This document shows positions 1 through 6,979 of a DNA stretch of 40,318 nt, piece after piece. Below the pieces are notes generated by a model. It had not been told where the DNA came from, ran no database searches, and saw nothing but the letters and a program-made list of their open reading frames with translations. Both the position numbers and the translations under genes were made by a program. Within the stretch, counting starts at the first letter, position 1. Each line of letters starts with the position of its first letter. The DNA is taken from NCBI GenBank assembly GCA_934316845.1, contig CAKRDZ010000026.1:1-40318 (forward strand), in the 5' to 3' direction. Source of the DNA: an uncultured Eubacterium sp. (GTDB lineage: Bacteria; Bacillota; Clostridia; Lachnospirales; Lachnospiraceae).

Positions 1-143
1 TTTCCGGGGTGCCCGGCCGGCTTGTGTGGCGGCCAACCACCTCTGAAATCACTTGCTTTTTCCTTTTCCGGGGTGCCCGGCCGGCTTGCGCGGCGGGCAG
101 CCACCTCTGAAATTACTTGCTTTTTCCTTTTCCGGGGTGCCGG
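1..143. repeat. 64-bp tandem repeat, 2 copies plus a partial third
   Basis: Two nearly identical units begin at 1 and 65, and a third begins at 129 but diverges after about 15 bases. Each unit starts TTTCCGGGGTGCCCGG and ends with a pyrimidine run near CTTGCTTTTTCC. The units differ at only a few positions. The array may continue left of the window. It is GC-rich and lies beyond the PFOR terminator. No convincing gene was seen in it; the reading frames across it are low-complexity. Its function is unknown. Confidence 0.8.
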
Positions 144-255
144 TACCCATACTTGTCATGCCACATGCCTTTTTCCCCTCTCCGGCATGACCCCCTCGCG
201 CCATCACTCCCACCAGCCACCGTTTCACGACAAAAATGCTAAAAAGCCCCAAAAA

Positions 256-304
256 CCCGCCCCACGACAAAAACCGCCCCACGACAAACCCGCCCCACGG
301 CAAA
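256..304. repeat. Short tandem repeat of a CCGCCCCACGRCAAA unit
   Basis: Three consecutive units start at 256, 274 and 289, each a variant of CCGCCCCACGACAAA. The third forms the left arm of the PFOR terminator hairpin. The units look like partial duplications of one terminator arm. Confidence 0.7.
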
Positions 305-321
305 TGCCGTGGGGCGGGTTT
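286..321 (-). terminator. Terminator of the PFOR gene
   Basis: A perfect 17-bp inverted repeat (286-302 and 305-321) with a very short loop lies 25 bases beyond the PFOR stop codon. Read leftward it is followed only by short T runs interrupted by the repeat units, so termination may rest on the very stable GC-rich stem. Confidence 0.75.
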
Positions 322-345
322 CCTATTCTATAAGTCGTTCAACTA

Positions 346-3300
346 TTATTTATACAGTTCAACCAGCTTCTGCAAGTGATCGTAACGAGCCTTTGCAGCT
401 TCCTCGGATTCTTTGAACAGTCTTTCTGCTCTTTCTGGGAAAGGCTTGATCAGACGTGTATAACGTGCTTCGTTGTTCAGGAAGTCTTGGTAAGAACCAT
501 CTCCTTCTTTGGATGTCAAAGTGAATGGGTTCTTTCCTTCTGCCTTCAAATCCGGATTGAAGCTGAACAAGTTCCAGTATCCAGCCTTAACAGCTTTCTT
601 CATCTCATCCTGGCAGTGGTTCATACCACCCTTAGCGATACCGTGGAGTTCGCAAGGAGCGTAACCAATGATCAGAGATGGTCCGTTGTAAGCTTCTGCT
701 TCTGCGATAGCTTTTACAGCCTGTGCAGGGTTTGCACCAAGAGCGATCTGTGCTACGTATACGTAACCATAGCTCATAGCGATTTCAGCAAGACTCTTCT
801 TACCGATTTCTTTTCCGGCAGCAGCAAACTGACAAACTTCACCGATATTGGAAGCTTTGGATGCCTGACCACCAGTATTGGAGTACATCTCTGTATCGAA
901 TACCATTACGTTTACGTTCTCACCGGATGCAAGTACGTGGTCCAAACCACCAAATCCGATGTCGTAAGCCCAACCGTCACCACCGAAGATCCATACGGAC
1001 TTCTTAGCAAGGTACTGTTTCTTATCAAGGATTTCCTTGGAAAGTTCACAGCCAGCGGCAGCAGCTTTTTCAATCTCAGCAACCATTGCTTTTGTAGCAG
1101 CAGTATTTGCTTTTGTATTATCTTTTGTCTCAAAGTATTTATCTACAGCAACTTTCAATTCAGCAGATGCTTTATCGGAAGCAGCCAGTTCTTTTACTTT
1201 GTCCATGGTCTGCTCACGAAGAACTTTCTGACCAATGTACATACCAAGACCATGCTCAGCGTTATCCTCGAACAAGGAGTTTGCCCAAGCAGGACCCTGT
1301 TTGGAATCTTTGTTTACAGTATATGGTGATGTAGCAGCCGGGCCACCCCAGATAGAGGAGCATCCTGTTGCATTGGAGATGTACATCTGCTCACCAAACA
1401 ACTGTGTGATCAAACGAGCATAAGATGTCTCGGCACATCCTGCACAGCTTCCGGAGAACTCAAGAAGTGGCTGATTGTACTGGGAACCAATTGGTGTAGC
1501 ATCGGTAAATACCGGTTTGATGTCTTTCTTACCAACGTTAGCTACGAGGTAATCGAATACCGGCTGCTGGTCTGCCTGAGATTCCTGAGGAACCATCTTG
1601 ATCGCACCCTTAGCAGCGGCAGGACAAACGGTAATACATTCGCCACATCCCATACAGTCTAATGGAGAAACCGTCATTGTGAACTTCATTCCATCTGCTA
1701 CTGCATGTTTTGCATCTGCAAGTTTAATCTGGGAAGGAGCAACTTTTACTTCGTTCTCATCAAGGATGAATGGACGAATTGTTGCATGGGAACAAACAAA
1801 TGCACAACTATTACACTGTACACAGCTTGCCGGATCCCACTCTGGTACCATTACGGCTGTACCACGTTTCTCGTATGCGGAAGCACCGAGTTCAAACTGT
1901 CCGTCTGCAATGTCTTTAAATGCTGAAACCGGAAGGCTGTCACCATCCATAATAGAGATTGGTTCGAGAAGGTCTTTCACCATTTTAACAACTTCCGGAC
2001 GTCCTGTAAGTTCTTTTGCAGGAGCATCTGCTTCCGGATTTGCCCAAGAAGCCGGAACTTCTACTTTATGAACTGCATCTACACCGGCATCGATTGCTTT
2101 GTAGTTCATTTCTACGACTGCATCACCCTTCTTAGAGTAGGATTTCTTAGCAGCAGCTTTCATGTACTCAACAGCTTCGTCGATCGGCATGATGTTTGCA
2201 AGTTTGAAGAATGCGGACTGAAGAATTGTGTTGGTACGTTTACCCATACCAATTTCAATTGCTTTGTCGATCGCATTGATTGTATACAACTGGATATTAT
2301 TGTCAGCGATGTATTTCTTGGAAGCAGCCGGCATATGTTTGTCAAGCTCTTCGTCTGTCCACTGGCAGTTGATCATGAAGATTCCGCCCGGTTTTACATC
2401 CTGAACCATCTTGTATCCTTTTACTACATAAGATGGGTTGTGGCAGGCTACGAAGTCAGCCTGATTGATGTAGTAAGGACTCTTGATCGGTTTGTCACCA
2501 AAACGAAGATGGGAAATTGTGATACCACCTGTCTTTTTGGAGTCATACTGGAAGTATGCCTGGATGTACTTGTCTGTGTGGTCACCGATGATCTTTGTAG
2601 AGTTCTTGTTCGCACCTACTGTACCGTCTCCACCAAGACCCCAGAACTTACACTCTACAGTACCTTCTGCAGATGTGATAGGAGCTGGTTTTACTTCCGG
2701 AAGACTGAGGTTTGTAACATCGTCTACGATACCGATTGTAAAACGAGGTTTTGGAGCATCTTTCTCCAACTCTTTGTAAATAGCAAATACGGATGAAGGT
2801 GGTGTATCCTTGGAACCAAGTCCGTAACGTCCACCTGTCAAAATAATATCATTCATGCCGGCTTCACGAAGTGTTGCAGCCACATCAAGGTAAAGCGGCT
2901 CACCAAGTGTACCAGGCTCTTTTGTACGGTCAAGTACAGCGATCTTCTTAGCTGTCTTAGGAATTACTTTCAAGATGTGCTCGGAAGACCAAGGACGATA
3001 CAAACGAACTTTGATCAAACCTACTTTTTCGCCTTTTGCTGTCAAGTAGTCGATTACTTCTTCTGCAACGTCACAGATGGAACCCATAGCGATGATGACA
3101 CGGTCAGCATCTTCAGCTCCATAGTAGTTAAACAGATCATAGTCTGTTCCTAATTTTTCATTGACTTTGCCCATGTATTTTTCAACAACTGCCGGCAAAG
3201 CATCATATACTGGGTTACAAGCTTCACGATGCTGGAAGAATACGTCACCGTTTTCATGAGAACCACGCATAGCAGGATGCTCTGGGTTCAATGCGTGCTG

Positions 3301-3912
3301 ACGGAACTCTTCTACAGCGTCCATGTTGCACATTTCTTTCAGATCTTCATAATCCCATTTCTCAATTTTCTGAATCTCGTGAGATGTACGGAATCCATCA
3401 AAGAAGTTAATAAATGGAACTTTTCCTTCCAGAGCTGCCAAATGGGCAACCGGGCTTAAATCCATAACTTCCTGTGGATTTGTCTCAGCAAGCATAGCAA
3501 AACCTGTCTGACGACATGCATAAACGTCACTGTGATCTCCAAAAATGTTCAAAGACTGTGTTGATACGGTACGAGCAGATACATCAAATACACAAGGAAG
3601 TTGCTCTGCTGCAATCTTGTACATATTAGGAATCATCAAGAGAAGTCCCTGGGAAGCAGTAAATGTGGTTGTCAGGGCACCAGCTGCAAGAGAACCATGT
3701 ACGGTACCTGCTGCACCAGCCTCTGATTGCATCTCAACTACTTTTACTGTGTTTCCAAAAATGTTCTTCTGTCCCGCTGCAGACCACTGGTCAACGGTAT
3801 CTGCCATCGGACTAGAAGGTGTAATCGGATAGATACCAGCTACTTCTGTATAGGCATATGCCACATGAGCGGCAGCTGTATTTCCATCCATGGATTGTTT
3901 TGCTCTAGCCAT
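346..3912 (-). CDS. nifJ: Pyruvate:ferredoxin (flavodoxin) oxidoreductase
   Basis: This enzyme oxidatively decarboxylates pyruvate with CoA to acetyl-CoA and CO2, reducing ferredoxin; it is the central pyruvate-oxidising step of many anaerobes. The 1188-residue length fits the single-chain family. The N-terminus has the TPP-domain motif GIYPITPSSPMA. A ferredoxin-like insert holds two 4Fe-4S motifs, CVQCNSCAFVC (about residue 697) and CMGCGECITVCP (about 757). The third cluster's cysteines are visible in SGSCAGCAET, ATGCSSIW and APCELHG. The TPP/Mg site GGDGWAYDIGFGGLDH lies near 977. The start is supported by AAGGAGGAT at 3922-3930. It is a single gene with its own promoter and terminator. 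The symbol porA/pfor is also used; a dedicated nitrogen-fixation role is not implied. Confidence 0.97.
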   Translation of the reverse strand: MARAKQSMDGNTAAAHVAYAYTEVAGIYPITPSSPMADTVDQWSAAGQKNIFGNTVKVVEMQSEAGAAGTVHGSLAAGALTTTFTASQGLLLMIPNMYKIAAEQLPCVFDVSARTVSTQSLNIFGDHSDVYACRQTGFAMLAETNPQEVMDLSPVAHLAALEGKVPFINFFDGFRTSHEIQKIEKWDYEDLKEMCNMDAVEEFRQHALNPEHPAMRGSHENGDVFFQHREACNPVYDALPAVVEKYMGKVNEKLGTDYDLFNYYGAEDADRVIIAMGSICDVAEEVIDYLTAKGEKVGLIKVRLYRPWSSEHILKVIPKTAKKIAVLDRTKEPGTLGEPLYLDVAATLREAGMNDIILTGGRYGLGSKDTPPSSVFAIYKELEKDAPKPRFTIGIVDDVTNLSLPEVKPAPITSAEGTVECKFWGLGGDGTVGANKNSTKIIGDHTDKYIQAYFQYDSKKTGGITISHLRFGDKPIKSPYYINQADFVACHNPSYVVKGYKMVQDVKPGGIFMINCQWTDEELDKHMPAASKKYIADNNIQLYTINAIDKAIEIGMGKRTNTILQSAFFKLANIMPIDEAVEYMKAAAKKSYSKKGDAVVEMNYKAIDAGVDAVHKVEVPASWANPEADAPAKELTGRPEVVKMVKDLLEPISIMDGDSLPVSAFKDIADGQFELGASAYEKRGTAVMVPEWDPASCVQCNSCAFVCSHATIRPFILDENEVKVAPSQIKLADAKHAVADGMKFTMTVSPLDCMGCGECITVCPAAAKGAIKMVPQESQADQQPVFDYLVANVGKKDIKPVFTDATPIGSQYNQPLLEFSGSCAGCAETSYARLITQLFGEQMYISNATGCSSIWGGPAATSPYTVNKDSKQGPAWANSLFEDNAEHGLGMYIGQKVLREQTMDKVKELAASDKASAELKVAVDKYFETKDNTKANTAATKAMVAEIEKAAAAGCELSKEILDKKQYLAKKSVWIFGGDGWAYDIGFGGLDHVLASGENVNVMVFDTEMYSNTGGQASKASNIGEVCQFAAAGKEIGKKSLAEIAMSYGYVYVAQIALGANPAQAVKAIAEAEAYNGPSLIIGYAPCELHGIAKGGMNHCQDEMKKAVKAGYWNLFSFNPDLKAEGKNPFTLTSKEGDGSYQDFLNNEARYTRLIKPFPERAERLFKESEEAAKARYDHLQKLVELYK

Positions 3913-3944
3913 TTTTATAGAATCCTCCTTATTAATTGAAATTA

Positions 3945-3997
3945 TTTATCACTTAAAATTATTTTAGCACCATCACCAAAAAAAGTAAAGTGATAAA
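3945..3997 (-). promoter_or_regulatory. PFOR promoter inside a perfect inverted repeat
   Basis: On the minus strand, TTTACT (3984-3989) and TAAAAT (3961-3966) are separated by 17 bases. A perfect 10-bp inverted repeat, TTTATCACTT (3945-3954) and AAGTGATAAA (3988-3997), brackets the promoter. One arm overlaps the -35 edge and the other sits at the predicted start of transcription. The cognate regulator is not identified. Confidence 0.65.
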
Positions 3998-4048
3998 AGG
4001 AGAATCTCGTCGAATTTTACGAACATTTCATTTTTTTTTCATTTTTGC

Positions 4049-4077
4049 TTGACAATGTTTGTTCACAGGTGTATTAT
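4049..4077 (+). promoter_or_regulatory. Promoter of the GntR-ABC operon
   Basis: A near-consensus sigma-A promoter: TTGACA at 4049-4054, a 17-bp spacer, and TATTAT at 4072-4077. It points into the GntR gene, whose Shine-Dalgarno AAAGGAG is at 4107-4113. Confidence 0.8.
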
Positions 4078-4104
4078 TGTGTTAATCACTTAATACAATA
4101 ATAC
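4071..4104. promoter_or_regulatory. Putative GntR (YtrA-type) operator
   Basis: A perfect 10-bp inverted repeat, GTATTATTGT (4071-4080) and ACAATAATAC (4095-4104), with a 14-bp centre. The left arm covers the -10 box. Position and symmetry fit autorepression by the GntR dimer encoded just downstream. Binding is inferred. Confidence 0.65.
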
Positions 4105-4120
4105 AGAAAGGAGTACCACT

Positions 4121-4486
4121 ATGCAATGGGAACTCACCAACGACCGTCCTTTGTATATCCAATTGACGGAGCAGTTAAAACGACTGATCTTGTCCGGTGA
4201 ATATTCACCCGGTGAACCCTTTCCGTCGGTTCGCGAACTGGCAACTTCTGCCAACGTTAATCCCAATACGATGCAGCGGGCGCTTTCCGAATTAGAACGG
4301 GACGGCCTCCTGATCACGGAACGGACTGCCGGGCGGCGTATTACCGGTGATCATTCGATGTTGGAGGCAATGCGTTCCGAACTTGCCCTTGCGCATCTGA
4401 AAAAACTGCGGAACGAACTGACTTCTCTTGGTTTTGAACCGGAAAAGCAATTGGATTTTATCCAAAAGGCATGGGATAAAGACTAA
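4121..4486 (+). CDS. GntR-family transcriptional regulator, YtrA subfamily
   Basis: A 121-residue DNA-binding regulator. The N-terminal winged helix (about residues 5-75) has the GntR signature: RPLYIQLTEQLKRLI, then FPSVRELATSANVNPNTMQR and the wing GLLITERTAGRR. The C-terminus is only about 45 residues of helix, which is the short YtrA-type arrangement without a large effector domain. These regulators usually head ABC-transporter operons and repress them. Here the ABC ATPase starts 27 bases downstream and a palindrome overlaps the promoter, so autoregulation of the three-gene operon is likely. The inducer cannot be told from sequence; cell-envelope antibiotics are common inducers in this family. 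Confidence 0.92.
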   Translation: MQWELTNDRPLYIQLTEQLKRLILSGEYSPGEPFPSVRELATSANVNPNTMQRALSELERDGLLITERTAGRRITGDHSMLEAMRSELALAHLKKLRNELTSLGFEPEKQLDFIQKAWDKD

Positions 4487-4513
4487 ACTTTCTTATTAAA
4501 TGGAGGATTATTT

Positions 4514-5209
4514 ATGATTATTTTAGAAACAAAGGGATTGACCAAACGTTTTGGTCGTTCACTGGCACTTGATAATGTGGATATCACACTGGAGTGCGGA
4601 AAAATTGTCGGTCTTTTAGGACCAAATGGCAGCGGAAAAACCACTTTTTTGAAATTGCTCAACGGCCTGCTCAAACCGGATCAGGGAACCATCACGATCG
4701 GCGGGGAATCTCCGGGTGTCATCACCAAGCAGCATGTATCGTTTCTGCCGGACAGCAATTATTTTCCAAAATGGATGAAAGTAACTCAGCTGCTTGAATA
4801 TTTTGAGGATTTTTATGACGATTTTGAACAGGAAAAAGCACACTTTATGCTTGCCAAACTGGATATTGATTCCAAGATGAAATTGTCGCATATGTCAAAG
4901 GGAACTCTGGAAAAAGTACAATTGATCCTTGCGATGAGCCGCAATGCCAATCTGTATTGTCTGGACGAACCGATCGGCGGTGTCGATCCGGCGACAAGAG
5001 ATTACATCTTAAATACGATTGTGAGCAATTATTGTGAAAATTCGACCGTTCTCATCTCCACACACCTGATCTCGGATGTGGAAAATGTTCTGGATGAAGT
5101 CATTTTCCTGCAAAACGGGCAGGTCCGCCTGCAGTCCAGTGTAGATGATATCCGGGAAAAAGAAAACAAATCCGTCGATGCACTTTTCAGGGAGGTATTC
5201 AAATGTTAA
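4514..5209 (+). CDS. ABC transporter ATP-binding protein
   Basis: A 231-residue cytoplasmic ATPase that would power the permease encoded next. The Walker A motif GPNGSGKT is at residues 36-43 and Walker B, LYCLDEP, at about 152-158 is followed by a D-loop (GGVDPATRD). The H-switch is in STHLISDVE. The signature loop reads LSHMSKG in place of the usual LSGGQ, a degenerate form often seen in YtrB-like and other drug/peptide exporters. The start is preceded by GGAGG at 4502-4506. The stop overlaps the permease start by seven bases, so the two are translationally coupled. The substrate is unknown. Confidence 0.93.
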   Translation: MIILETKGLTKRFGRSLALDNVDITLECGKIVGLLGPNGSGKTTFLKLLNGLLKPDQGTITIGGESPGVITKQHVSFLPDSNYFPKWMKVTQLLEYFEDFYDDFEQEKAHFMLAKLDIDSKMKLSHMSKGTLEKVQLILAMSRNANLYCLDEPIGGVDPATRDYILNTIVSNYCENSTVLISTHLISDVENVLDEVIFLQNGQVRLQSSVDDIREKENKSVDALFREVFKC

Positions 5210-5982
5210 AAAAATTGATCAAACACGAATTCAAAGCGACCTATCGCTTTTATGTGCCGGTTTACATAGCTCTTGCTGCTCTTGTGGCACTTGCCTGCAT
5301 CTTTTTAACGGTCATAGACCACTTTGATGTCAATGAAATGTTTTTGTCAATCACACTGCCCCTTGGTGCGATCGTAGGTTTTCTTGCCATCATTTTTACG
5401 GTTCTTTCCCCATACATTTTCATATGTCTGCGGTTTTACCGTTCCACGGCAACACGCGAAGGTTACCTGACTTTCACGCTTCCTGCATCCACAAACCAGA
5501 TCCTGTTTTCCAAATTTCTGGTTTCCTTCTTCTGGGCAGTTCTTACTGTCGGCGTGACTACATTGGCGATCTTTGTCCTTCTCGCGGTTGGCTTTGATCC
5601 GGACATGACGTTTACTGCCATACACCAGCTCTTCCACAGCAGTGAATTTAATTTCACAACCATACTTTCTTTTGTTGTCGGATATGCCAATTCCATCCTG
5701 GCAATCTATGCATCCATCAGCCTGGGGCAATTTGTACGCGATCACCGTATCATCGCTTCGATTGCTTTTTATGCTGCCACCTACACCGTGCAGCAGATTG
5801 TCAGTCTTGTCGTATTGATCCCGATTATGATTGGCTCCGGTGTTCTGTCAAGTGGAGAAACTCTGAATTATTCGGATCTGGGAATAATGAGCGTAGTGTC
5901 CATTATCCTTTCCCTGGTATTCTGCGTTATATTCTACTTCGTTTCCGAACGTATTTTAGACCGCAAATTAAATCTGCCTTGA
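5203..5982 (+). CDS. ABC transporter permease (membrane subunit)
   Basis: A 259-residue integral membrane protein with about six hydrophobic helices: roughly residues 18-40, 50-75, 105-130, 150-170, 180-210 and 225-250. It starts inside the end of the ATPase gene with the ribosome site AGGGAGG at 5189-5195. Its order behind a YtrA-type regulator and an ATPase suggests an ABC-2-like exporter or envelope-stress transporter. No motif gives the substrate. Family assignment rests on topology and operon context more than on residue motifs. Confidence 0.85.
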   Translation: MLKKLIKHEFKATYRFYVPVYIALAALVALACIFLTVIDHFDVNEMFLSITLPLGAIVGFLAIIFTVLSPYIFICLRFYRSTATREGYLTFTLPASTNQILFSKFLVSFFWAVLTVGVTTLAIFVLLAVGFDPDMTFTAIHQLFHSSEFNFTTILSFVVGYANSILAIYASISLGQFVRDHRIIASIAFYAATYTVQQIVSLVVLIPIMIGSGVLSSGETLNYSDLGIMSVVSIILSLVFCVIFYFVSERILDRKLNLP

Positions 5983-6012
5983 TGATACAATAACAGGAAA
6001 ATAGTCAGCAAG

Positions 6013-6051
6013 AAGGGCTGTCACACGGATCACTTAGTGCGGCAGCCCCTT
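6013..6051. terminator. Bidirectional terminator hairpin
   Basis: An imperfect stem, AAGGGCTGTC...GGCAGCCCCTT, lies between the convergent ABC operon and response-regulator gene. T-rich sequence follows on the plus strand (TTGTTGTTCTC). It probably serves both sides. Confidence 0.6.
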
Positions 6052-6068
6052 GTTGTTCTCAATTGTTA

Positions 6069-6938
6069 TTATAAATCGCCGGCATCTTTCTTTAGATCAC
6101 TACACAAACCTGCTATTTTCTGCAGTGTGCCTTCATCATCAAAAGCCGTCAGACATTCTAAAATCTCCTGGATTCTCTTTTTAACCGCTTCCTCCATACT
6201 ATATTCCAATATGTCTTTGCAATAACTTTGAGCTTCCTGTGTTTTAAAATTATTGATCAGATGTTCTACTCCGAGCAATTTGGTCACTAACTCATTATTA
6301 TCAATCTTTTGCACCGCCGAACGCTTCACTCCTAAACGTCTTTCTAACGCTGCAAATATCCGCTGTATCATTTTATTGGCGTCTTCCACTTCACCATCTG
6401 CCAATTTAGCCCGTACATTCTGCATTCTTCCGGCTATTTCTTCATCCATTTGATAGCCTGCAATTTCTTCTGCCAAAGAAGCTGCCTGCAAGATCTTGTC
6501 CTCTGCGATATAGTCCTCCACCTTTTGAATCATATGAAGTACTTCTTTTTCTTCTACCGGAATCATACCAAGTTTTTTAAATACATGTTCAATGCGGTGG
6601 ATCAGTTCTTCCCCCACAACCGGTTTGACAATATAATCCATAATTCCCAGTTTGGAGCCTTCAATCACTGTATTCTTTTCTTTATTTGCCGTCAGAAAAA
6701 TGACCGGCACGGTTACTCCATTTTCCTGGGTGCGTATTTCATGCAGTGTTTCGATTCCATCCTTTACCGGCATCTCCACATCCAGCAGAATCAGATCTAC
6801 TTTCTGCGTATACAGATATTTAATAGCTCTGCGTCCTGAAATCATCGGGACAACCTCATATACATCTTTTAAGTCCTGTTCAATCGTTGCGAGATTCACC
6901 GAATTATCATCTACAATCATAATTTTTTTTCGCTCCAT
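6069..6938 (-). CDS. Response regulator with helical C-terminus, no classical output domain
   Basis: A 289-residue protein. Residues 1-125 are a complete receiver domain: acidic pair D10-D11, phospho-acceptor D53 in LILLDVEMP, the conserved T in VIFLTANKE and the lysine in DYIVKPV. The remaining 165 residues are predicted helical, with no DNA-binding, GGDEF or enzymatic signature. They include two stretches (ILQAASLAEEI and VEDANKMIQRIFAALE) that resemble helix repeats found at the C-terminus of the upstream kinase. The start has GAGGAGG directly before it. The gene lies 41 bases after the hybrid kinase, so it is probably its partner, acting through protein contacts. The downstream target is not visible. 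Confidence 0.9.
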   Translation of the reverse strand: MERKKIMIVDDNSVNLATIEQDLKDVYEVVPMISGRRAIKYLYTQKVDLILLDVEMPVKDGIETLHEIRTQENGVTVPVIFLTANKEKNTVIEGSKLGIMDYIVKPVVGEELIHRIEHVFKKLGMIPVEEKEVLHMIQKVEDYIAEDKILQAASLAEEIAGYQMDEEIAGRMQNVRAKLADGEVEDANKMIQRIFAALERRLGVKRSAVQKIDNNELVTKLLGVEHLINNFKTQEAQSYCKDILEYSMEEAVKKRIQEILECLTAFDDEGTLQKIAGLCSDLKKDAGDL

Positions 6939-6979
6939 AGCAGCCTCCTCATTTTGGTAATTTCAACCTGCTTGTTTGT

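Noticed and set aside
1..333. CRISPR-like array in the left-edge repeats
   Set aside because: The 64-bp units abut directly with no unique spacers, and no cas genes are present.
376..1329. Long plus-strand reading frame opposite PFOR
   Set aside because: It is antisense to a well-supported gene, has Cys/Phe-rich low-likelihood protein sequence and no ribosome site. It is a shadow of PFOR codon use.
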